DNA of 64,000 bases from Anaerolineae bacterium (GTDB lineage: Bacteria; Chloroflexota; Anaerolineae; Anaerolineales; Villigracilaceae): assembly GCA_021324435.1 (NCBI GenBank), contig JAJPIZ010000006.1:61309-125308 (forward strand), given 5' to 3'. The notes beneath the pieces are model-generated. The model saw nothing but the letters and a program-made list of their open reading frames with translations, was not told the origin of the DNA and searched no databases. Within the stretch, counting starts at the first letter, position 1. Each line of letters begins with the position of its first letter. Positions 32,861 through 43,082 of this stretch are shown one piece after another. The position numbers were made by a program, and so were the translations under genes.

Positions 32861-35822
32861 AAAATCCTCTTTCCAGGAAATCATCCTCAAGCTTCAAGAC
32901 TTCTGGGCCTCGCATGGATGTCTCATTACGCAGCCTTACTACACCCAGGTCGGCGCAGGGACGATGAACCCCGCCACCTTCCTGCGCGTCCTCGGACCCG
33001 AACCCTGGAACGTCGCCTATGTCGAACCCTCCGTCCGCCCCGACGATGGGCGCTACGGCGAGAATCCCAACCGCTTTCAGTTGCATTATCAGTATCAGGT
33101 CATCCTCAAGCCCGATCCCGGCAACCCGCAGGAACTCTATCTCGAGTCGCTCAAAGCCCTCGGCATCGACCCGCGCCAACACGATATTCGTTTCGTCGAA
33201 GATAACTGGGAACAGCCCGCCATCTCTGCCTGGGGGCTTGGCTGGGAGGTTTGGCTGGACGGGCAGGAGATCACGCAGTTCACCTACTTCCAGCAGATGG
33301 GCGGTGTGGCGCTCGATCCTATTTCGGTCGAGATCACATATGGACTCGAACGCATCCTCATCGCGCTCAACAATGCCAAAGCCATCTGGGATGAGGAATG
33401 GGGCGCGGGTGTGACGTACGGCGAGATTCGCCATCAAGAAGAATTCGAACACTCCAAATATTACTTCGAGACCGCCGATGTGGACCGCATCCGCAAGATG
33501 TACGACCTCTTCTCCGCCGAAGCGGATACGAGTCTCGCCGCGGGACTCATCCTCCCCGCGCACGATTATGTTTTGAAATGTTCACACGCCTTCAACATTC
33601 TCGACACGCGCGGCGCGATCAGCGTGGCCGAGCGTCAGGCCTTCTTTCGTCGAATGCGCGAACTGGCGCGCAAAGTAGCGGAGAGTTACAGCGAACAGCG
33701 CAAGGGACTTGAATATCCGTTATTGAAAGAACGGACTCCCAAAGCCGCTGTTCAAAGGCCACTGCCCGAATCTGTTTCTGGACCCGCCCCGTTTGTCTTG
33801 GAAATTGGAACAGAAGAATTGCCCGCAGCGGATGTGGACTCAGCACTAACTCAACTCCGCGAGCGGATTCCCGCCTGGCTGGATGAACTTCATCTCGGAC
33901 ACAAAGACATCCGCATCCACGCGACCCCGCGGCGGCTCGCCATTTTCGTTGATTCTCTTTCCCCAAATCAACCTGACCGCGAAGACCTCGTCAAAGGTCC
34001 GCCCGCGGACAAAGCCTTTGATAAAGACGGGATCGCATTACCTGCCGCGCTGGGTTTTGCGAAGAAGAACGGCATAGACACAAAAGACCTGCAAGTCCGC
34101 GAAGAGAATGGCGGTAAGTATGTCTTCGCGGTTGTCAACCAAAAGGGACGCTCCGCCCTCGAAGTTTTGGCTGAAACCCTGCCGAAATTGATCGAGAACA
34201 TTAAGTTTGAAAAATCCATGCGCTGGAATGAGAGCGGCGTTTCTTTCTCGCGTCCGATTCGCTGGCTGGTGGCACTGCACGGCGAAGCGGTGATTCCGTT
34301 TGAATTTGCCGGCGTGACCTCGGGCAATACCACCCGCGGCTTGCGCCCGTATGATTCGCCCGAAATCGAAATCAAATCTGCGGACCAGTATTTCGACGCG
34401 ATTCGTGAAGCGGGGATCGTGTTGGATGTCGAAGAGCGCAAGGCTTCCATTCTCGAACAAGTCAAACGGACCGCGGGCTTCGTCGGTGGAGAAGCCATGA
34501 TGGACGACGATCTCCTTGCCGAGGTGACCAATCTGGTCGAGAAGCCCACTGCCGTGCTCGGCAATTTCAACTCCGAGTTTCTGCAATTGCCGCGTGATGT
34601 TTTGATCTCGACCATGAAAAAACATCAGCGTTACTTCCCGATCGAGAAGAACGGAAGATTACTGCCCAACTTCATCGCCATCCGCAACGGCGATGATCAA
34701 CATTTGGATTTGGTTCAACAGGGAAATGAACATGTTCTCAGCGCGCGCTTTTCGGACGCCAACTTCTTCGTGCGCGAAGACATCAAGCATCCGCTTGAAT
34801 TTTATCGCACGCGACTTTCCGGTCTCACTTTCCATACAAAACTCGGCTCACTGCTGGATAAATCGGAGCGCATGTTGAAACTTGTCAAAGCACTTGCGGC
34901 GATGCTTGAGTTGGATGATGTGCAACTTTCCGACGTGCAACGTGCAACCTTCCTTGCCAAAGCCGATTTGGCGACTCAAATGGTCACAGAGATGACGTCA
35001 TTGCAAGGCATCATCGGTCGCGAATATGCGCTTCGTTCCGGCGAAAAACAGGAAGTGGCCGATGCGATCGGTGAACAATATCAAACTGTCCCCAAAACGA
35101 AAATTGGTCTCGCGGTGGCGCTGGCCGATAGACTCGATTCGCTGGTCGGCCTGTTCGCGGCGGGCCTGGCTCCGACCGGCGCGAAAGACCCGTTCGGTCT
35201 GCGCCGCGCCGCGATTGGCATTGTCCAGCCGCTCATCGAGCATGACGTTGACTTCGATCTCGCCAAGGCCGTGAGCAAATCTGCGAAGACGCAACCGATT
35301 GTTGAAGTCAGCGAGAAGGCGCAAGCGCAAATCCTGGAATTCCTGGCGGGACGTTTGTCTGTTGCGCTGAAAGACATGGGCCATAAATATGACGTGGTGG
35401 ATGCTGTCCTTGCCGCGCAATCGAACAATCCCGCAGGTTCGGCGCGGGCGGTGAAGCAATTACAGGCATGGGTGGCGCGCGAGGATTGGCGCGAGATTCT
35501 GCCCGCCTTTGCGCGGTGTGTGAGAATCACGCGCGACCAAAAGAAAACGTTCAAAGTGTATAAAAAGTATTTTGCCGAGAAACAGGAAGAGGCGCTGTTC
35601 AAGGCTTTGGAGGACGCCGAATCCGCTTCGAGGGCGGAAGGAAGCGTGGACGATTTCCTGAACGCGTTCGTCCCAATGATTCCTGCCGTCAATGCTTTTT
35701 TCGATAAAGTCCTGGTCATGGCCGATGACAAGGCTCTTCGCGAGAATCGCCTCGGCCTCCTGCAAAGAATCGCAGGATTGGCCGATGGAGTGGCCGACTT
35801 TTCCAAACTTGAAGGATTTTAA
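32856..35822 (+). CDS. glyQS: Glycyl-tRNA synthetase, fused alpha and beta chains
   Basis: A 988-residue single-chain version of the bacterial alpha2beta2 enzyme that charges tRNA-Gly. Residues 1 to about 290 are the alpha (GlyQ) catalytic chain ([59 protein letters not shown]). From about 310 ([20 protein letters not shown]) the beta (GlyS) chain follows, with the HD-like and C-terminal anticodon-binding domains. The ATG at 32856 (MPKSSFQEI) is used; the longer frame from 32817 is repeat sequence. There is no clear Shine-Dalgarno because the start lies within a CGAATATCG-type repeat. Confidence 0.94.
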   Translation: MPKSSFQEIILKLQDFWASHGCLITQPYYTQVGAGTMNPATFLRVLGPEPWNVAYVEPSVRPDDGRYGENPNRFQLHYQYQVILKPDPGNPQELYLESLKALGIDPRQHDIRFVEDNWEQPAISAWGLGWEVWLDGQEITQFTYFQQMGGVALDPISVEITYGLERILIALNNAKAIWDEEWGAGVTYGEIRHQEEFEHSKYYFETADVDRIRKMYDLFSAEADTSLAAGLILPAHDYVLKCSHAFNILDTRGAISVAERQAFFRRMRELARKVAESYSEQRKGLEYPLLKERTPKAAVQRPLPESVSGPAPFVLEIGTEELPAADVDSALTQLRERIPAWLDELHLGHKDIRIHATPRRLAIFVDSLSPNQPDREDLVKGPPADKAFDKDGIALPAALGFAKKNGIDTKDLQVREENGGKYVFAVVNQKGRSALEVLAETLPKLIENIKFEKSMRWNESGVSFSRPIRWLVALHGEAVIPFEFAGVTSGNTTRGLRPYDSPEIEIKSADQYFDAIREAGIVLDVEERKASILEQVKRTAGFVGGEAMMDDDLLAEVTNLVEKPTAVLGNFNSEFLQLPRDVLISTMKKHQRYFPIEKNGRLLPNFIAIRNGDDQHLDLVQQGNEHVLSARFSDANFFVREDIKHPLEFYRTRLSGLTFHTKLGSLLDKSERMLKLVKALAAMLELDDVQLSDVQRATFLAKADLATQMVTEMTSLQGIIGREYALRSGEKQEVADAIGEQYQTVPKTKIGLAVALADRLDSLVGLFAAGLAPTGAKDPFGLRRAAIGIVQPLIEHDVDFDLAKAVSKSAKTQPIVEVSEKAQAQILEFLAGRLSVALKDMGHKYDVVDAVLAAQSNNPAGSARAVKQLQAWVAREDWREILPAFARCVRITRDQKKTFKVYKKYFAEKQEEALFKALEDAESASRAEGSVDDFLNAFVPMIPAVNAFFDKVLVMADDKALRENRLGLLQRIAGLADGVADFSKLEGF

Positions 35823-35892
35823 TAGCCGCGGACCACAAGAGGTTGTCTGCGGTGGGTCGCCTGTCGTTTGTTTCCATTCGTCTTGGTTATCC

Positions 35893-35918
35893 CGTAATAT
35901 ATTTTTCAGCCCCTCGTT
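35893..35918 (+). promoter_or_regulatory. Predicted ECF promoter, autoregulatory
   Basis: CGTAATAT (35893-35900), a 14-nt spacer starting ATTTTT, then CGTT (35915-35918). It aligns base for base in spacing with the boxes at 37328 and 37778. It lies 18 nt before the sigma factor start codon, suggesting positive autoregulation. Confidence 0.65.
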
Positions 35919-35935
35919 ACTATAGGTGAAACATT

Positions 35936-36514
35936 GTGAAAGCCAGTGAAGCCGTTCATTCCGATTCACCACTCCCAGAAGAGGCGCGCCTGGTTCATGA
36001 GGCACAATCTGGTAATGCAGACTCGTTCGCACAATTGTATGACGCTTATGTCGAGCGGGTCTATCGTTACGTCTATTTCCGAGTGAGCGACGAACAGACC
36101 GCGGAAGATATCACCTCTCAAGTCTTCCTCAAAGCCTGGGAAAATATTTCCCGCTATCGTCCCAGCGGTCACTTTCTGGCATGGCTTTATACGATTGCGA
36201 GAAATCAGGTGATTGACCATTATCGGACGCGAAAGGAAACCGTCCCGCTTGACGAAGTCGGCACGTTATCGGCTAAAGGCCCATCTGTGGACGAGCAAGT
36301 GCAGTTACGATTTGAATTGCAAGCCATGCGCGACGCGTTACAGTTCCTGACTGAAGATCAACAGGAGGTCTTGATCCTGAAGTTCATCGTCGGCCTGGAC
36401 ACGCATGAAATTGCGCGGCAAATGAGAAAAGGCGAGGGCGCCATCCGCGCTTTGCAGATGCGCGCCTTGCAGACGCTCGCAAAGTATTTGGAAACCGAGA
36501 AGTCTTATGGATAA
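35936..36514 (+). CDS. ECF-type RNA polymerase sigma factor
   Basis: A 192-residue sigma70-family group IV factor. Region 2 (FAQLYDAYVERVYRYVYFRV; EDITSQVFLKAWENISRYRP; FLAWLYTIARNQVIDHYR) and region 4 (FLTEDQQEVLILKFIVGLDT; EIARQMRKGEGAIRALQMRA) are present without region 1 or 3. It would direct RNA polymerase to stress promoters. It begins at GTG with AGGTGA six bases upstream. It overlaps the next gene (predicted anti-sigma) by 8 bp, and its own promoter resembles two downstream promoters. Confidence 0.92.
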   Translation: MKASEAVHSDSPLPEEARLVHEAQSGNADSFAQLYDAYVERVYRYVYFRVSDEQTAEDITSQVFLKAWENISRYRPSGHFLAWLYTIARNQVIDHYRTRKETVPLDEVGTLSAKGPSVDEQVQLRFELQAMRDALQFLTEDQQEVLILKFIVGLDTHEIARQMRKGEGAIRALQMRALQTLAKYLETEKSYG

Positions 36515-37259
36515 TTTCGATTTGATCCTCGACAACTGCCTGAAGGAAATGTCCAGCGGCGCATCTTCCCTGGACGAATGCCTGGCGCGCCACCCCGAAC
36601 ATGCCGCGCGGCTGAAGCCCCTTCTGCAGACCGCGCTGAAGATCGAACGCGGACGAGCCATTCAGCCCATGCGTGAATTCAAGGCGCGTGCGCGGACACA
36701 GTTGTACGCCCACATGCAGGCGCATCCGCGTCGCCGCGTATGGTCGTTCTCTCCCGCGTGGCGCGTGGCTGTTAGTTTGGCCGCGCTTGTGCTGGCGTTC
36801 TTCATCACCGGAACGGCGTTCGCTCAAGGCGCCTTGCCGGGTCAGGAGTTATATGGATGGAAATTATCCAGTGAGCGCGCCTGGCGCGCGGTCGCGCCCG
36901 ATAAAGTCGCGGTGGATTTGAGCCTGGCAGACCGCCGCGTGGATGAGTTGACGGCCATTGCCGCGGATCCGGCGCGCAAGGCCGAGGCGTTGAATGAATA
37001 CAATGAAGTGCTGGCCCGTTTGAGTTCCGAGAGAGACGCGCAGAACGATGAGACCATCGTCAAGACTCTGAAGGCTCATAAGGAAAAACTATCTGCTGTC
37101 GGGGTTTCCGTCCCTGATCTGGATAATCTTCTCATGCATTCCGGTTCAAACGAAATCATCCCGCCTTCTCCTCAATCCTTGCCATCTGTTGTTCCATCGC
37201 TTCCACCGATCGTCCCGCCCGGCCTTATTTCGACTCCCAGCCCAACCCGGAAACCTTAA
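36507..37259 (+). CDS. DUF5667-type membrane protein, predicted anti-sigma factor
   Basis: A 250-residue protein. The N-terminal cytoplasmic segment (FDLILDNCLKEMSSGASSLD; ECLARHPEHAARLKPLLQ) is typical of Chloroflexi anti-sigma-like proteins. One transmembrane helix follows (VAVSLAALVLAFFITGTAFA), then the DUF5667 motif GALPGQELYGWKLSSERAWR and an outer helical part, ending in a Pro/Ser-rich tail. Overlap with the sigma gene implies coupled translation and stoichiometric control. Anti-sigma function is inferred from context and architecture. No zinc-binding HxxxCxxC motif is visible. Confidence 0.8.
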   Translation: MDNFDLILDNCLKEMSSGASSLDECLARHPEHAARLKPLLQTALKIERGRAIQPMREFKARARTQLYAHMQAHPRRRVWSFSPAWRVAVSLAALVLAFFITGTAFAQGALPGQELYGWKLSSERAWRAVAPDKVAVDLSLADRRVDELTAIAADPARKAEALNEYNEVLARLSSERDAQNDETIVKTLKAHKEKLSAVGVSVPDLDNLLMHSGSNEIIPPSPQSLPSVVPSLPPIVPPGLISTPSPTRKP

Positions 37260-37327
37260 TCCGGATTTTATTTTCTTTTCATCTCAGGCTAGCCCTGATT
37301 GTTTTCGCGCCATAACATCTAAAGGGG

Positions 37328-37353
37328 CATAACATTTTTCCTTGAGTTTCGTC
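37328..37353 (+). promoter_or_regulatory. Predicted ECF promoter of the 102-residue membrane protein gene
   Basis: CATAACAT (37328-37335), 14-nt spacer starting TTTT, CGTC (37350-37353), then TTTTAGGGTGAA. The downstream segment also matches the other two sites (TAGG-TGAA). A second CATAACAT at 37311 has no matching CGTY at this spacing. Confidence 0.7.
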
Positions 37354-37404
37354 TTTTAGGGTGAAAGCCTCGTTTCAAGGCTCGAAGTGAAGATCGGAGG
37401 TGCC

Positions 37405-37713
37405 ATGTTTAAGATCGGCGCTGTATTGTTGGTGTTGGGTATCGCGCTGGGGCTGTGGATTGGATTCAATCCTCAGGCCCACGAGAAAGCAGTGCAGAGT
37501 TGGGAAGATACAAAGACAACCTTTGTAAAAGTGCAGACGGATGTGTCTGCCGCGACTCATGAGTGGGGGCTTGAATTGAAATCCAGCGGACAAGCCGGAG
37601 CGGAACAAGTACATAATGTATGGAAAGGTTTCCTCTCCATTTTGATAACGCTGTGGGATTCCGTGCAACACCTGTGGGCCAGTTTGACAACCCGGTTGCG
37701 TATCTCCAGTTAA
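37405..37713 (+). CDS. Small membrane-anchored protein, predicted ECF target
   Basis: A 102-residue protein with an N-terminal helix (IGAVLLVLGIALGLWIGFNP), then an amphipathic helical region (EKAVQSWEDTKTTFVKVQTD; GAEQVHNVWKGFLSILITLW). GGAGGT is only 3 nt from the ATG at 37405. The in-frame GTG at 37387 is less likely. I do not recognise the family. Its promoter matches the sigma factor's own, and it is flanked by strong terminators, so it is a single-gene unit. An envelope role is inferred from topology and context. Confidence 0.7.
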   Translation: MFKIGAVLLVLGIALGLWIGFNPQAHEKAVQSWEDTKTTFVKVQTDVSAATHEWGLELKSSGQAGAEQVHNVWKGFLSILITLWDSVQHLWASLTTRLRISS

Positions 37714-37731
37714 GAACACGTATGAAAACAT

Positions 37732-37769
37732 AAAAATGAAGACGGCTAGAGTCGTCTTCATTTTTGTTT
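37732..37769 (+). terminator. Terminator of the 102-residue membrane protein gene
   Basis: A perfect 13-bp stem AAAAATGAAGACG / CGTCTTCATTTTT with an 8-nt loop; the 3' arm runs into TTTTTGTTT. Confidence 0.9.
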
Positions 37770-37777
37770 AACCTGAA

Positions 37778-37803
37778 CATAACATCTTTTTGCTTTGTGC
37801 GTT
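37778..37803 (+). promoter_or_regulatory. Predicted ECF promoter of the secreted Ala/Ser-rich protein gene
   Basis: CATAACAT (37778-37785), 14-nt spacer starting CTTTTT, CGTT (37800-37803), then ATCTAGGCTGAA. Box, spacing and downstream bases match the site at 37328. Confidence 0.7.
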
Positions 37804-37856
37804 ATCTAGGCTGAACGACCGCAGGAAAGGTCGAAAACCAATTTGGAGGTAGTATC

Positions 37857-38273
37857 ATGAAAACAATCGCTCAAATCCTTCTGTCTCTGGCGTTGAGCCT
37901 GGGTGTGACTGCCGGCTTGAACGCGGATGTGCGCGGCAAGATCGAGCAGGCGCTTCAGAAGGCCGAGGCCACCGTCGCGCAGGTGGCGGACTTCGCCGCG
38001 CAAACGGTTTCGAACGCGACCAGCAATACGAACGTTCAAGTCTCAACGGATGCGAACGTGGGCGCTTCTGCTGATGCGCAAGGCTCAGCCTCGACATCTG
38101 CGAACGGGAACGCCAGCCTCGGCGCGCTGTTTGACGGTCTCTTTGGACAGGCGAATGCCAGCGGCAATGCGGATGCTCAATCATCCGCATCTGCTTCCAG
38201 TGATGGTTCGTTCCTGAACCTTCTCTTTGGCGGTCAGGGAAGTTCGACTCTCAACGTTGGAGTTGGGAAATAA
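37857..38273 (+). CDS. Secreted Ala/Ser/Asn-rich protein, predicted ECF target
   Basis: A 138-residue protein with a signal-like N-terminus (TIAQILLSLALSLGVTAGLN), a helical segment (VRGKIEQALQKAEATVAQVA) and a low-complexity tail of Ala, Ser, Asn, Gly and Asp. The tail contains two related GLF/LLFG blocks (LGALFDGLFGQ; FLNLLFGGQG). It has GGAGGT six bases before the ATG and an ECF-type promoter about 55 bp upstream. No family is recognised. The composition resembles exported surface or matrix proteins, which is only a suggestion. Confidence 0.7.
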   Translation: MKTIAQILLSLALSLGVTAGLNADVRGKIEQALQKAEATVAQVADFAAQTVSNATSNTNVQVSTDANVGASADAQGSASTSANGNASLGALFDGLFGQANASGNADAQSSASASSDGSFLNLLFGGQGSSTLNVGVGK

Positions 38274-38291
38274 CGCTTCCCTCCTTTGCAA

Positions 38292-38327
38292 ATAGAGACG
38301 GCTCTGATGAGCCGTCTCTATGTTTTT
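38292..38327. terminator. Bidirectional terminator between convergent genes
   Basis: A perfect 13-bp stem ATAGAGACGGCTC / GAGCCGTCTCTAT with TGAT loop, followed by GTTTTT on the plus strand. It overlaps the stop codon of the convergent gene at 38318. Confidence 0.9.
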
Positions 38328-38899
38328 CCGAATTTGGCGAGGAAATTTTCTCTTGTCATCCAGAACTCGTTGCGCTGCAGACTGAACAGACTGCGATGTT
38401 TTACGCTGACGGGATTGAACGTCCACATCAGCCACCAGGTGTAGAAGTTTTCCCAGAATTCTCCGAATGCCCCAGCCGGGCGATGATATGGAAAGATCGT
38501 GAAGCCGAGATGTTCCAGCAAGGCTCGTCCGCCGTTCGCGCCGGCGAGGTTGATCTGCGCAATCACTCCTCCCACAGCGGAAATGTTTTGAAGACTCGGC
38601 GTCGCTGAGATATGTCGGGCGACAGCATGGAATGAGTGAATGAGCAGGCGTTGGGTCTGGCGCGCCCATTTTAGGTCCGCGCCCTGAGGCGGGAGAGGCG
38701 GGATGCGTTCATTCCACAGATGCAGCATCAGCACTTTTGAATCAATTGGAATCGTATGTTCGGGGAGGGGAATATTCCACGCGGCGCGGCCATCTTGAAT
38801 CCGTAGAATGATTTGTGAATCATCGGTGAACGGCTCGACGCCCTCGACATGGCTCAACCAATCATCGAAGCGGCGAATGATGCGGCGAAGAGGGTTCAT
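38318..38899 (-). CDS. YkoP-like protein
   Basis: A 193-residue soluble protein (RRIIRRFDDWLSHVEGVEPF; GRAAWNIPLPEHTIPIDSKV; LMLHLWNERIPPLPPQGADL; LEHLGFTIFPYHRPAGAFGE). The pattern of a phosphate-like hydroxyl strand, the LHLWNERIP motif and a long hydrophobic C-terminus resembles the Bacillus YkoP domain, whose function is unknown. It is convergent with the ECF target gene and shares the terminator. The preceding gene on this strand (39311) is a small transporter 39 bp upstream, so the two may form an operon. Confidence 0.6.
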   Translation of the reverse strand: MNPLRRIIRRFDDWLSHVEGVEPFTDDSQIILRIQDGRAAWNIPLPEHTIPIDSKVLMLHLWNERIPPLPPQGADLKWARQTQRLLIHSFHAVARHISATPSLQNISAVGGVIAQINLAGANGGRALLEHLGFTIFPYHRPAGAFGEFWENFYTWWLMWTFNPVSVKHRSLFSLQRNEFWMTRENFLAKFGKT

Positions 38900-38930
38900 G
38901 AGAAGTAGGCCGGATTGTCAATTCGACTTG

Positions 38931-39311
38931 CTACCTTTGGATCAACCAAATCCCCAGTACCACTGCCAATGTCCCTGCCCATTGACGTTGCGAGATTGGC
39001 TCATTGAAAATCCAACTGGCCGCGACCATCTGCACGCCCAGCACGGTGAGGCCGGTGGTGAGAGGAAACGCGATGCTCAAGGGCATGTATTTCAACAGCC
39101 AGGTCAGCGTGACGACCGTCACCAGACCGGCGAGATTGCCCACCACCTGCCAGCTCAACATGCCGCGCCAATTCCCGCTCATGGCCGAAAGGCGGAAACT
39201 TGCGTTCGCCAAAATGTTGAAAGCCAAATTAACGATAATCAAAACCAAAATCATCGCAGATGCGCTTTCCAATTTCGGAATCGAGATACCGCTGAAGCGG
39301 TTGTTGAACAT
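38931..39311 (-). CDS. EamA/SMR-like four-helix transporter
   Basis: A 126-residue drug/metabolite transporter superfamily protein with four predicted helices: SAMILVLIIVNLAFNILANA; LSWQVVGNLAGLVTVVTLTW; MPLSIAFPLTTGLTVLGVQM; and WAGTLAVVLGIWLIQR. It would dimerise to make a full exporter. The PLSIAFPLTTGL motif is like EmrE/EamA helix 3. The ATG at 39311 has GAGGAGG upstream; the longer frame to 39386 overlaps the dnaG promoter region and lacks a good site. The substrate is unknown. Confidence 0.8.
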   Translation of the reverse strand: MFNNRFSGISIPKLESASAMILVLIIVNLAFNILANASFRLSAMSGNWRGMLSWQVVGNLAGLVTVVTLTWLLKYMPLSIAFPLTTGLTVLGVQMVAASWIFNEPISQRQWAGTLAVVLGIWLIQR

Positions 39312-39370
39312 AATGCGCCTCCTCGAAACGGACGGTTTATGATTGACAACCCTCAAAGCATAATGAAGAT

Positions 39371-39399
39371 TTGCGAATCCGTTCAAGCGCGTCTATAAT
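39371..39399 (+). promoter_or_regulatory. dnaG-rpoD promoter
   Basis: -35 TTGCGA (39371-39376), 17-nt spacer, -10 TATAAT (39394-39399). It lies 60 bp before the dnaG start codon. Confidence 0.75.
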
Positions 39400-39458
39400 T
39401 CACACACAGACTTCCGATGTCTCGCCGCTTTGAGCATCGGAAGTCAAAGTCCCCGATT

Positions 39459-41363
39459 ATGTCTGTGACGGATGAGATCAAAGCCAAAATTGACATCGTG
39501 GACCTCGTGTCGGAGGCCGGAGTCAAACTGCGCCATGCGGGCAGGAACTACACAGGCTTTTGTCCGTTCCATGTCAACAAGCACACACCCGCGTTCGTCG
39601 TCTGGCCGGAGACGGGCACATGGCGTTGTTTCGGTGAATGCAATGAGGGCGGCGACATCTTCAAATTTGTGATGAAGAAAGAGGGGATTGATTTCAAGGA
39701 GGCGCTTCAAAAGCTGGCGGCGCGGGCGGGTGTGGAATTGCCCGCCTATCGGCCAGAGAAGCCCGAACAAAAGGAAACCTATGATCGTCTCCGCAAACTG
39801 CTCGAAGACGCGCTGATCTTTTACCGCAGTCATTTATTGAACCATGCGGATATTTTGACGTATCTGCACGAGAAGCGCGGACTCAATGACGCAACTATCG
39901 AGACCTTTGGCCTGGGCTACGCGCCTCAGGGTTTCGACAACGCCCTCCAGCATTTCACCCAACGCGGCTACTCGGAACAGGATTTGGTCGACGCGGGTTT
40001 GCTCTCTGAAAATGAAAGCGGCAAACGCTTTGACCGCTTCCGCCATCGTATCATGATTCCCATCCGCGATGATCAGGGACGCATGGCCGGCTTCGGCGCG
40101 CGCATCGTAGACCCGGACGATATTCCGAAGTTTTTGAATTCACCCGAAACACCGATTTTCTCCAAAGGCCGATTACTTTATGGATTGGATCGAGCGCGCA
40201 AGCCGATCCGCGCCGCGGACCAGGCCGTGATCGTCGAAGGCTACCTGGATGTGATCGCGTTGCATCAGGCAGGCTATGAAAACGTTGTCTCGCCGATGGG
40301 CACGGCGTTGACCGAGGATCAACTGCGCCTGCTGAAGAAATTTACGCGGCGCATCGTTCTTGCTCTTGATCCAGACACCGCAGGCCAGAAAGCGGTTCTG
40401 CGCGGGCTTGAGGCGGCGCGTTCGGCCATGGATCGCGAGGGCGAACTCGGCTTCGATGCGCGCGGATTGCTTCGCAACGAAGCGCGCTTGCAAGCCGATC
40501 TGCGCGTGGCCTCCATGCCGGATGATCTCGACCCGGATGAGATCGTGGCGCGCGATAAAGATGAATGGAAGAGACTCATTGAAAATGCCAAGCCCATCGT
40601 CACGCATGTGATGGACGCGCTCGCCGCGGGACGCGACTTGAAAGACGCGAAGGTGAAGAATCAGATTGCGGCGCAAGTCCTGCCGCTGATCGAGGATTTG
40701 CCGAACGCAATGGAACGCGATACGTACCGTCAGCAGTTGGCGCGCCTGTTGCGGGTGGATGAACGCGCGTTGATCGGCGCGCAGGCTCAGGGTCCGCGCG
40801 TGAGGCGGGCGAGACCGGTGGAACGGAAACCGGCGCGGGAGTCCGCGCAAGTCGCGGTGAGAACGCCATCCGGTCAAAAAGTCGAAGGCTATGTCATCAG
40901 TGTTTTATTCCGCAGGCCCGAATTGTTGTATCGGCTGGATCGGTTGCTTCAACAATATGGATTGTTGCCTTTGGAAACCGAGGACTTCGAGTATACTGAC
41001 TATCAGATGCTCTTTGGTTTGATCCGCCAGGCGGTGGAACAGGATCAGGCCGAGCATCATGAATTTGTGGTGGATGCATTACCCGAGTCGTTGCGCGGGC
41101 TTTCGCGTGAGTTGATGACACAGAGCGAACAGCTTGATCCTGTGGAAGAAAAACTGCTGGAGGAATTACTGCGCGGCGTGATCAAAATGCGCCGGGTGGC
41201 CGCTGGAGAAAACCTGAACCAGTTGCGTTTTTTGCAGGAAGAGGCGCATCAGGCAGGCGATCTGCGCGCGGCTTCGTATCAGGATTTGGTGTTACAACAT
41301 ACAAAATTGTTGAGAGATTTGGACCAGGCGAATCAAAGGATATCATTGAAGCGATTTCAGTGA
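39459..41363 (+). CDS. dnaG: DNA primase
   Basis: A 634-residue primase that makes RNA primers at the replication fork. The zinc finger is near residue 37 ([20 protein letters not shown], then WRCFGEC; CxxH and CxxxC ligands). The catalytic core has GFGARIV and the Toprim acidic motif [20 protein letters not shown], with [12 protein letters not shown]. The C-terminal helicase-interaction region is helical and Arg-rich. The ATG at 39459 ([20 protein letters not shown]) is preferred over 39417. It is followed 13 bp later by rpoD, as in the macromolecular synthesis operon. Confidence 0.95.
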   Translation: MSVTDEIKAKIDIVDLVSEAGVKLRHAGRNYTGFCPFHVNKHTPAFVVWPETGTWRCFGECNEGGDIFKFVMKKEGIDFKEALQKLAARAGVELPAYRPEKPEQKETYDRLRKLLEDALIFYRSHLLNHADILTYLHEKRGLNDATIETFGLGYAPQGFDNALQHFTQRGYSEQDLVDAGLLSENESGKRFDRFRHRIMIPIRDDQGRMAGFGARIVDPDDIPKFLNSPETPIFSKGRLLYGLDRARKPIRAADQAVIVEGYLDVIALHQAGYENVVSPMGTALTEDQLRLLKKFTRRIVLALDPDTAGQKAVLRGLEAARSAMDREGELGFDARGLLRNEARLQADLRVASMPDDLDPDEIVARDKDEWKRLIENAKPIVTHVMDALAAGRDLKDAKVKNQIAAQVLPLIEDLPNAMERDTYRQQLARLLRVDERALIGAQAQGPRVRRARPVERKPARESAQVAVRTPSGQKVEGYVISVLFRRPELLYRLDRLLQQYGLLPLETEDFEYTDYQMLFGLIRQAVEQDQAEHHEFVVDALPESLRGLSRELMTQSEQLDPVEEKLLEELLRGVIKMRRVAAGENLNQLRFLQEEAHQAGDLRAASYQDLVLQHTKLLRDLDQANQRISLKRFQ

Positions 41364-41376
41364 TGAGGAAGGCAGG

Positions 41377-42999
41377 ATGGCGGTCAGGAAGAAGGCCAGC
41401 ATAAAAGCCAAAGTGAAAACGCGTTCGACGCTTTCCCGAAGCGCGCCTGTTGATAAAGCGGCATCGCCGCGCATGGCTGTGAACGCGGTGGAAGAAGCCC
41501 GTCTCGATGATGAACTTGAAACAGGGGAAGAATTTGCCGCGGCGCCGGAGATGGATCAAGAGCCGATGGATGTTGAAGCAGGCGAGGACTTGCTGGAAGA
41601 TGTTGCGTTTGATTTGCATCGGCCGGAGGTGGCGGCGGAATTGGCCGAGGACCCGGTGCGGTTGTATCTGCGTGAGATCGGCCAGGTCAAACTGTTGGAT
41701 TCAGACAGTGAGTTTCGGCTGGCTACATTGATCGAAGCGAGCCGCATTCTGGGAATGTTCCGCCGCCGTCCGATTCGCAAAGGCGTGCGGCCTGCCATCG
41801 GGATTTATCATGGGTTGATTTCCGAATTGCTCACATCCTGGAAGCGTTTTGTCGAGGACGCCAAACGGCTTGAAACGGAATTGCCTGATCTATGTTTGAT
41901 GCTGGCCGAGGCGCAATCGCTTCACAACGGATGGGAGTTCGACACACCGTCTTATCTGCGCGCCTTTCTTGCCAACGATCTGTGGGGACATGATCCGCTT
42001 TGGGATAGCATGGTGCGCAAGGCCTACAGCGTGTTCTTATGTTTATATCTTTTGCCTTCGGAATTTGCGGACTGGCTTGCGCGTCACATTCAGGAGTGCA
42101 ATCAATTCCCGGTCCAACGGACCTTGTACCGGAATCTGCCCAAAGAGAAGACTCTACTCCGCGAAATGGATGCCGTTCAACTGCGCGCCAGCGACGCCAA
42201 CCACGCCCTCATTCGTTCCAATCTGCGGCTGGTGGTCAGCGTGGCGAAGAAGTATCTTGGGCGCGGTATTTCGTTCCTTGATTTGATTCAGGAAGGCAAT
42301 CTGGGACTGCTGCGCGCGGTGGGGAAGTTCGATCCGCGCCGCGGATTCAAATTCAGCACATACGCCACATGGTGGATTCGCCAGTCCATCAACCGTTCGA
42401 TTGCCGAGCAGGCGCGCACGATTCGCATCCCGGTGCATTTGTTCGAGTCCATTTCACGGATTTTGCGCGCGCAACGACAATTGACTCAGGAACTGGGCCG
42501 TGAGCCGACCAATGGCGAACTGGCGCTTGAAATCGGTTATTTATCTGCCGCGGATGTGCAGGCGGTCATGCGCGCTCAGGCCGAAGAGGAACCGCTTGAC
42601 CCGGCCTTGCAGAGCCGGCTTGAATATGCCACGCAAAAAGTGGATCGCGTGCTTCGTTCTGCTGAGGAACCGGTCTCGCTCGAAGGGCCGGTGGGGGATG
42701 AGGACTCGAGTCAATTAGGCGACTTCATTGAAGACGAAGACGCGCCCTCCCCGATGGATGCCGCGGCACGCGAGATGTTGCGCGAACAGGTCCAACACGC
42801 GCTTGAAGGACTCTCGGAACGTGAACGTCAAGTGCTTGAATTGCGTTTCGGGCTAATGGATGGAAAGGATCACACGCTTGAAGAGGTGAGCCGTTACTTT
42901 AATGTGACGCGCGAACGCATCCGTCAGATTGAGGCCAAGGCTCTGAGAAAATTACGGCATCCCACGCGGAGCCGCACCTTGAAAGATTATCTTGGTTGA
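41377..42999 (+). CDS. rpoD: Primary RNA polymerase sigma factor
   Basis: A 540-residue sigma70 group 1 factor. A Lys/Ala/Glu-rich N-terminus precedes region 1.2 ([18 protein letters not shown]). Region 2 has [40 protein letters not shown] and the promoter-melting [20 protein letters not shown]. Region 3 follows, then region 4 with [20 protein letters not shown] and the helix-turn-helix [20 protein letters not shown]. An insert of about 100 residues between 1.2 and 2.1 ([20 protein letters not shown]...) corresponds to the non-conserved region. AGGAAGG precedes the ATG. Confidence 0.95.
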   Translation: MAVRKKASIKAKVKTRSTLSRSAPVDKAASPRMAVNAVEEARLDDELETGEEFAAAPEMDQEPMDVEAGEDLLEDVAFDLHRPEVAAELAEDPVRLYLREIGQVKLLDSDSEFRLATLIEASRILGMFRRRPIRKGVRPAIGIYHGLISELLTSWKRFVEDAKRLETELPDLCLMLAEAQSLHNGWEFDTPSYLRAFLANDLWGHDPLWDSMVRKAYSVFLCLYLLPSEFADWLARHIQECNQFPVQRTLYRNLPKEKTLLREMDAVQLRASDANHALIRSNLRLVVSVAKKYLGRGISFLDLIQEGNLGLLRAVGKFDPRRGFKFSTYATWWIRQSINRSIAEQARTIRIPVHLFESISRILRAQRQLTQELGREPTNGELALEIGYLSAADVQAVMRAQAEEEPLDPALQSRLEYATQKVDRVLRSAEEPVSLEGPVGDEDSSQLGDFIEDEDAPSPMDAAAREMLREQVQHALEGLSERERQVLELRFGLMDGKDHTLEEVSRYFNVTRERIRQIEAKALRKLRHPTRSRTLKDYLG

Positions 43000-43001
43000 G
43001 C

Positions 43002-43030
43002 AAAAAGCGATCGAACAGCGGTCGCTTTTT
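43002..43030 (+). terminator. Terminator of dnaG-rpoD
   Basis: An 11-bp stem AAAAAGCGATC / GGTCGCTTTTT (one T-G pair) with a 7-nt loop; the 3' arm ends in TTTTTC. It isolates the nuo operon. Confidence 0.85.
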
Positions 43031-43064
43031 CTATCTTTTTCATTATGACCAATATCATCCATTT

Positions 43065-43082
43065 TTGTGAAATGTGACACAT
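43065..43082 (+). promoter_or_regulatory. Rex-like operator upstream of nuoA
   Basis: TTGTGAAATGTGACACAT compared with the Rex consensus TTGTGAAATATTTCACAA has one perfect half-site (TTGTGA) and a second with two mismatches (ACACAT for TCACAA). It abuts the -35 box. Rex responds to the NADH/NAD+ ratio in other bacteria, which fits control of complex I. Confidence 0.45.
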
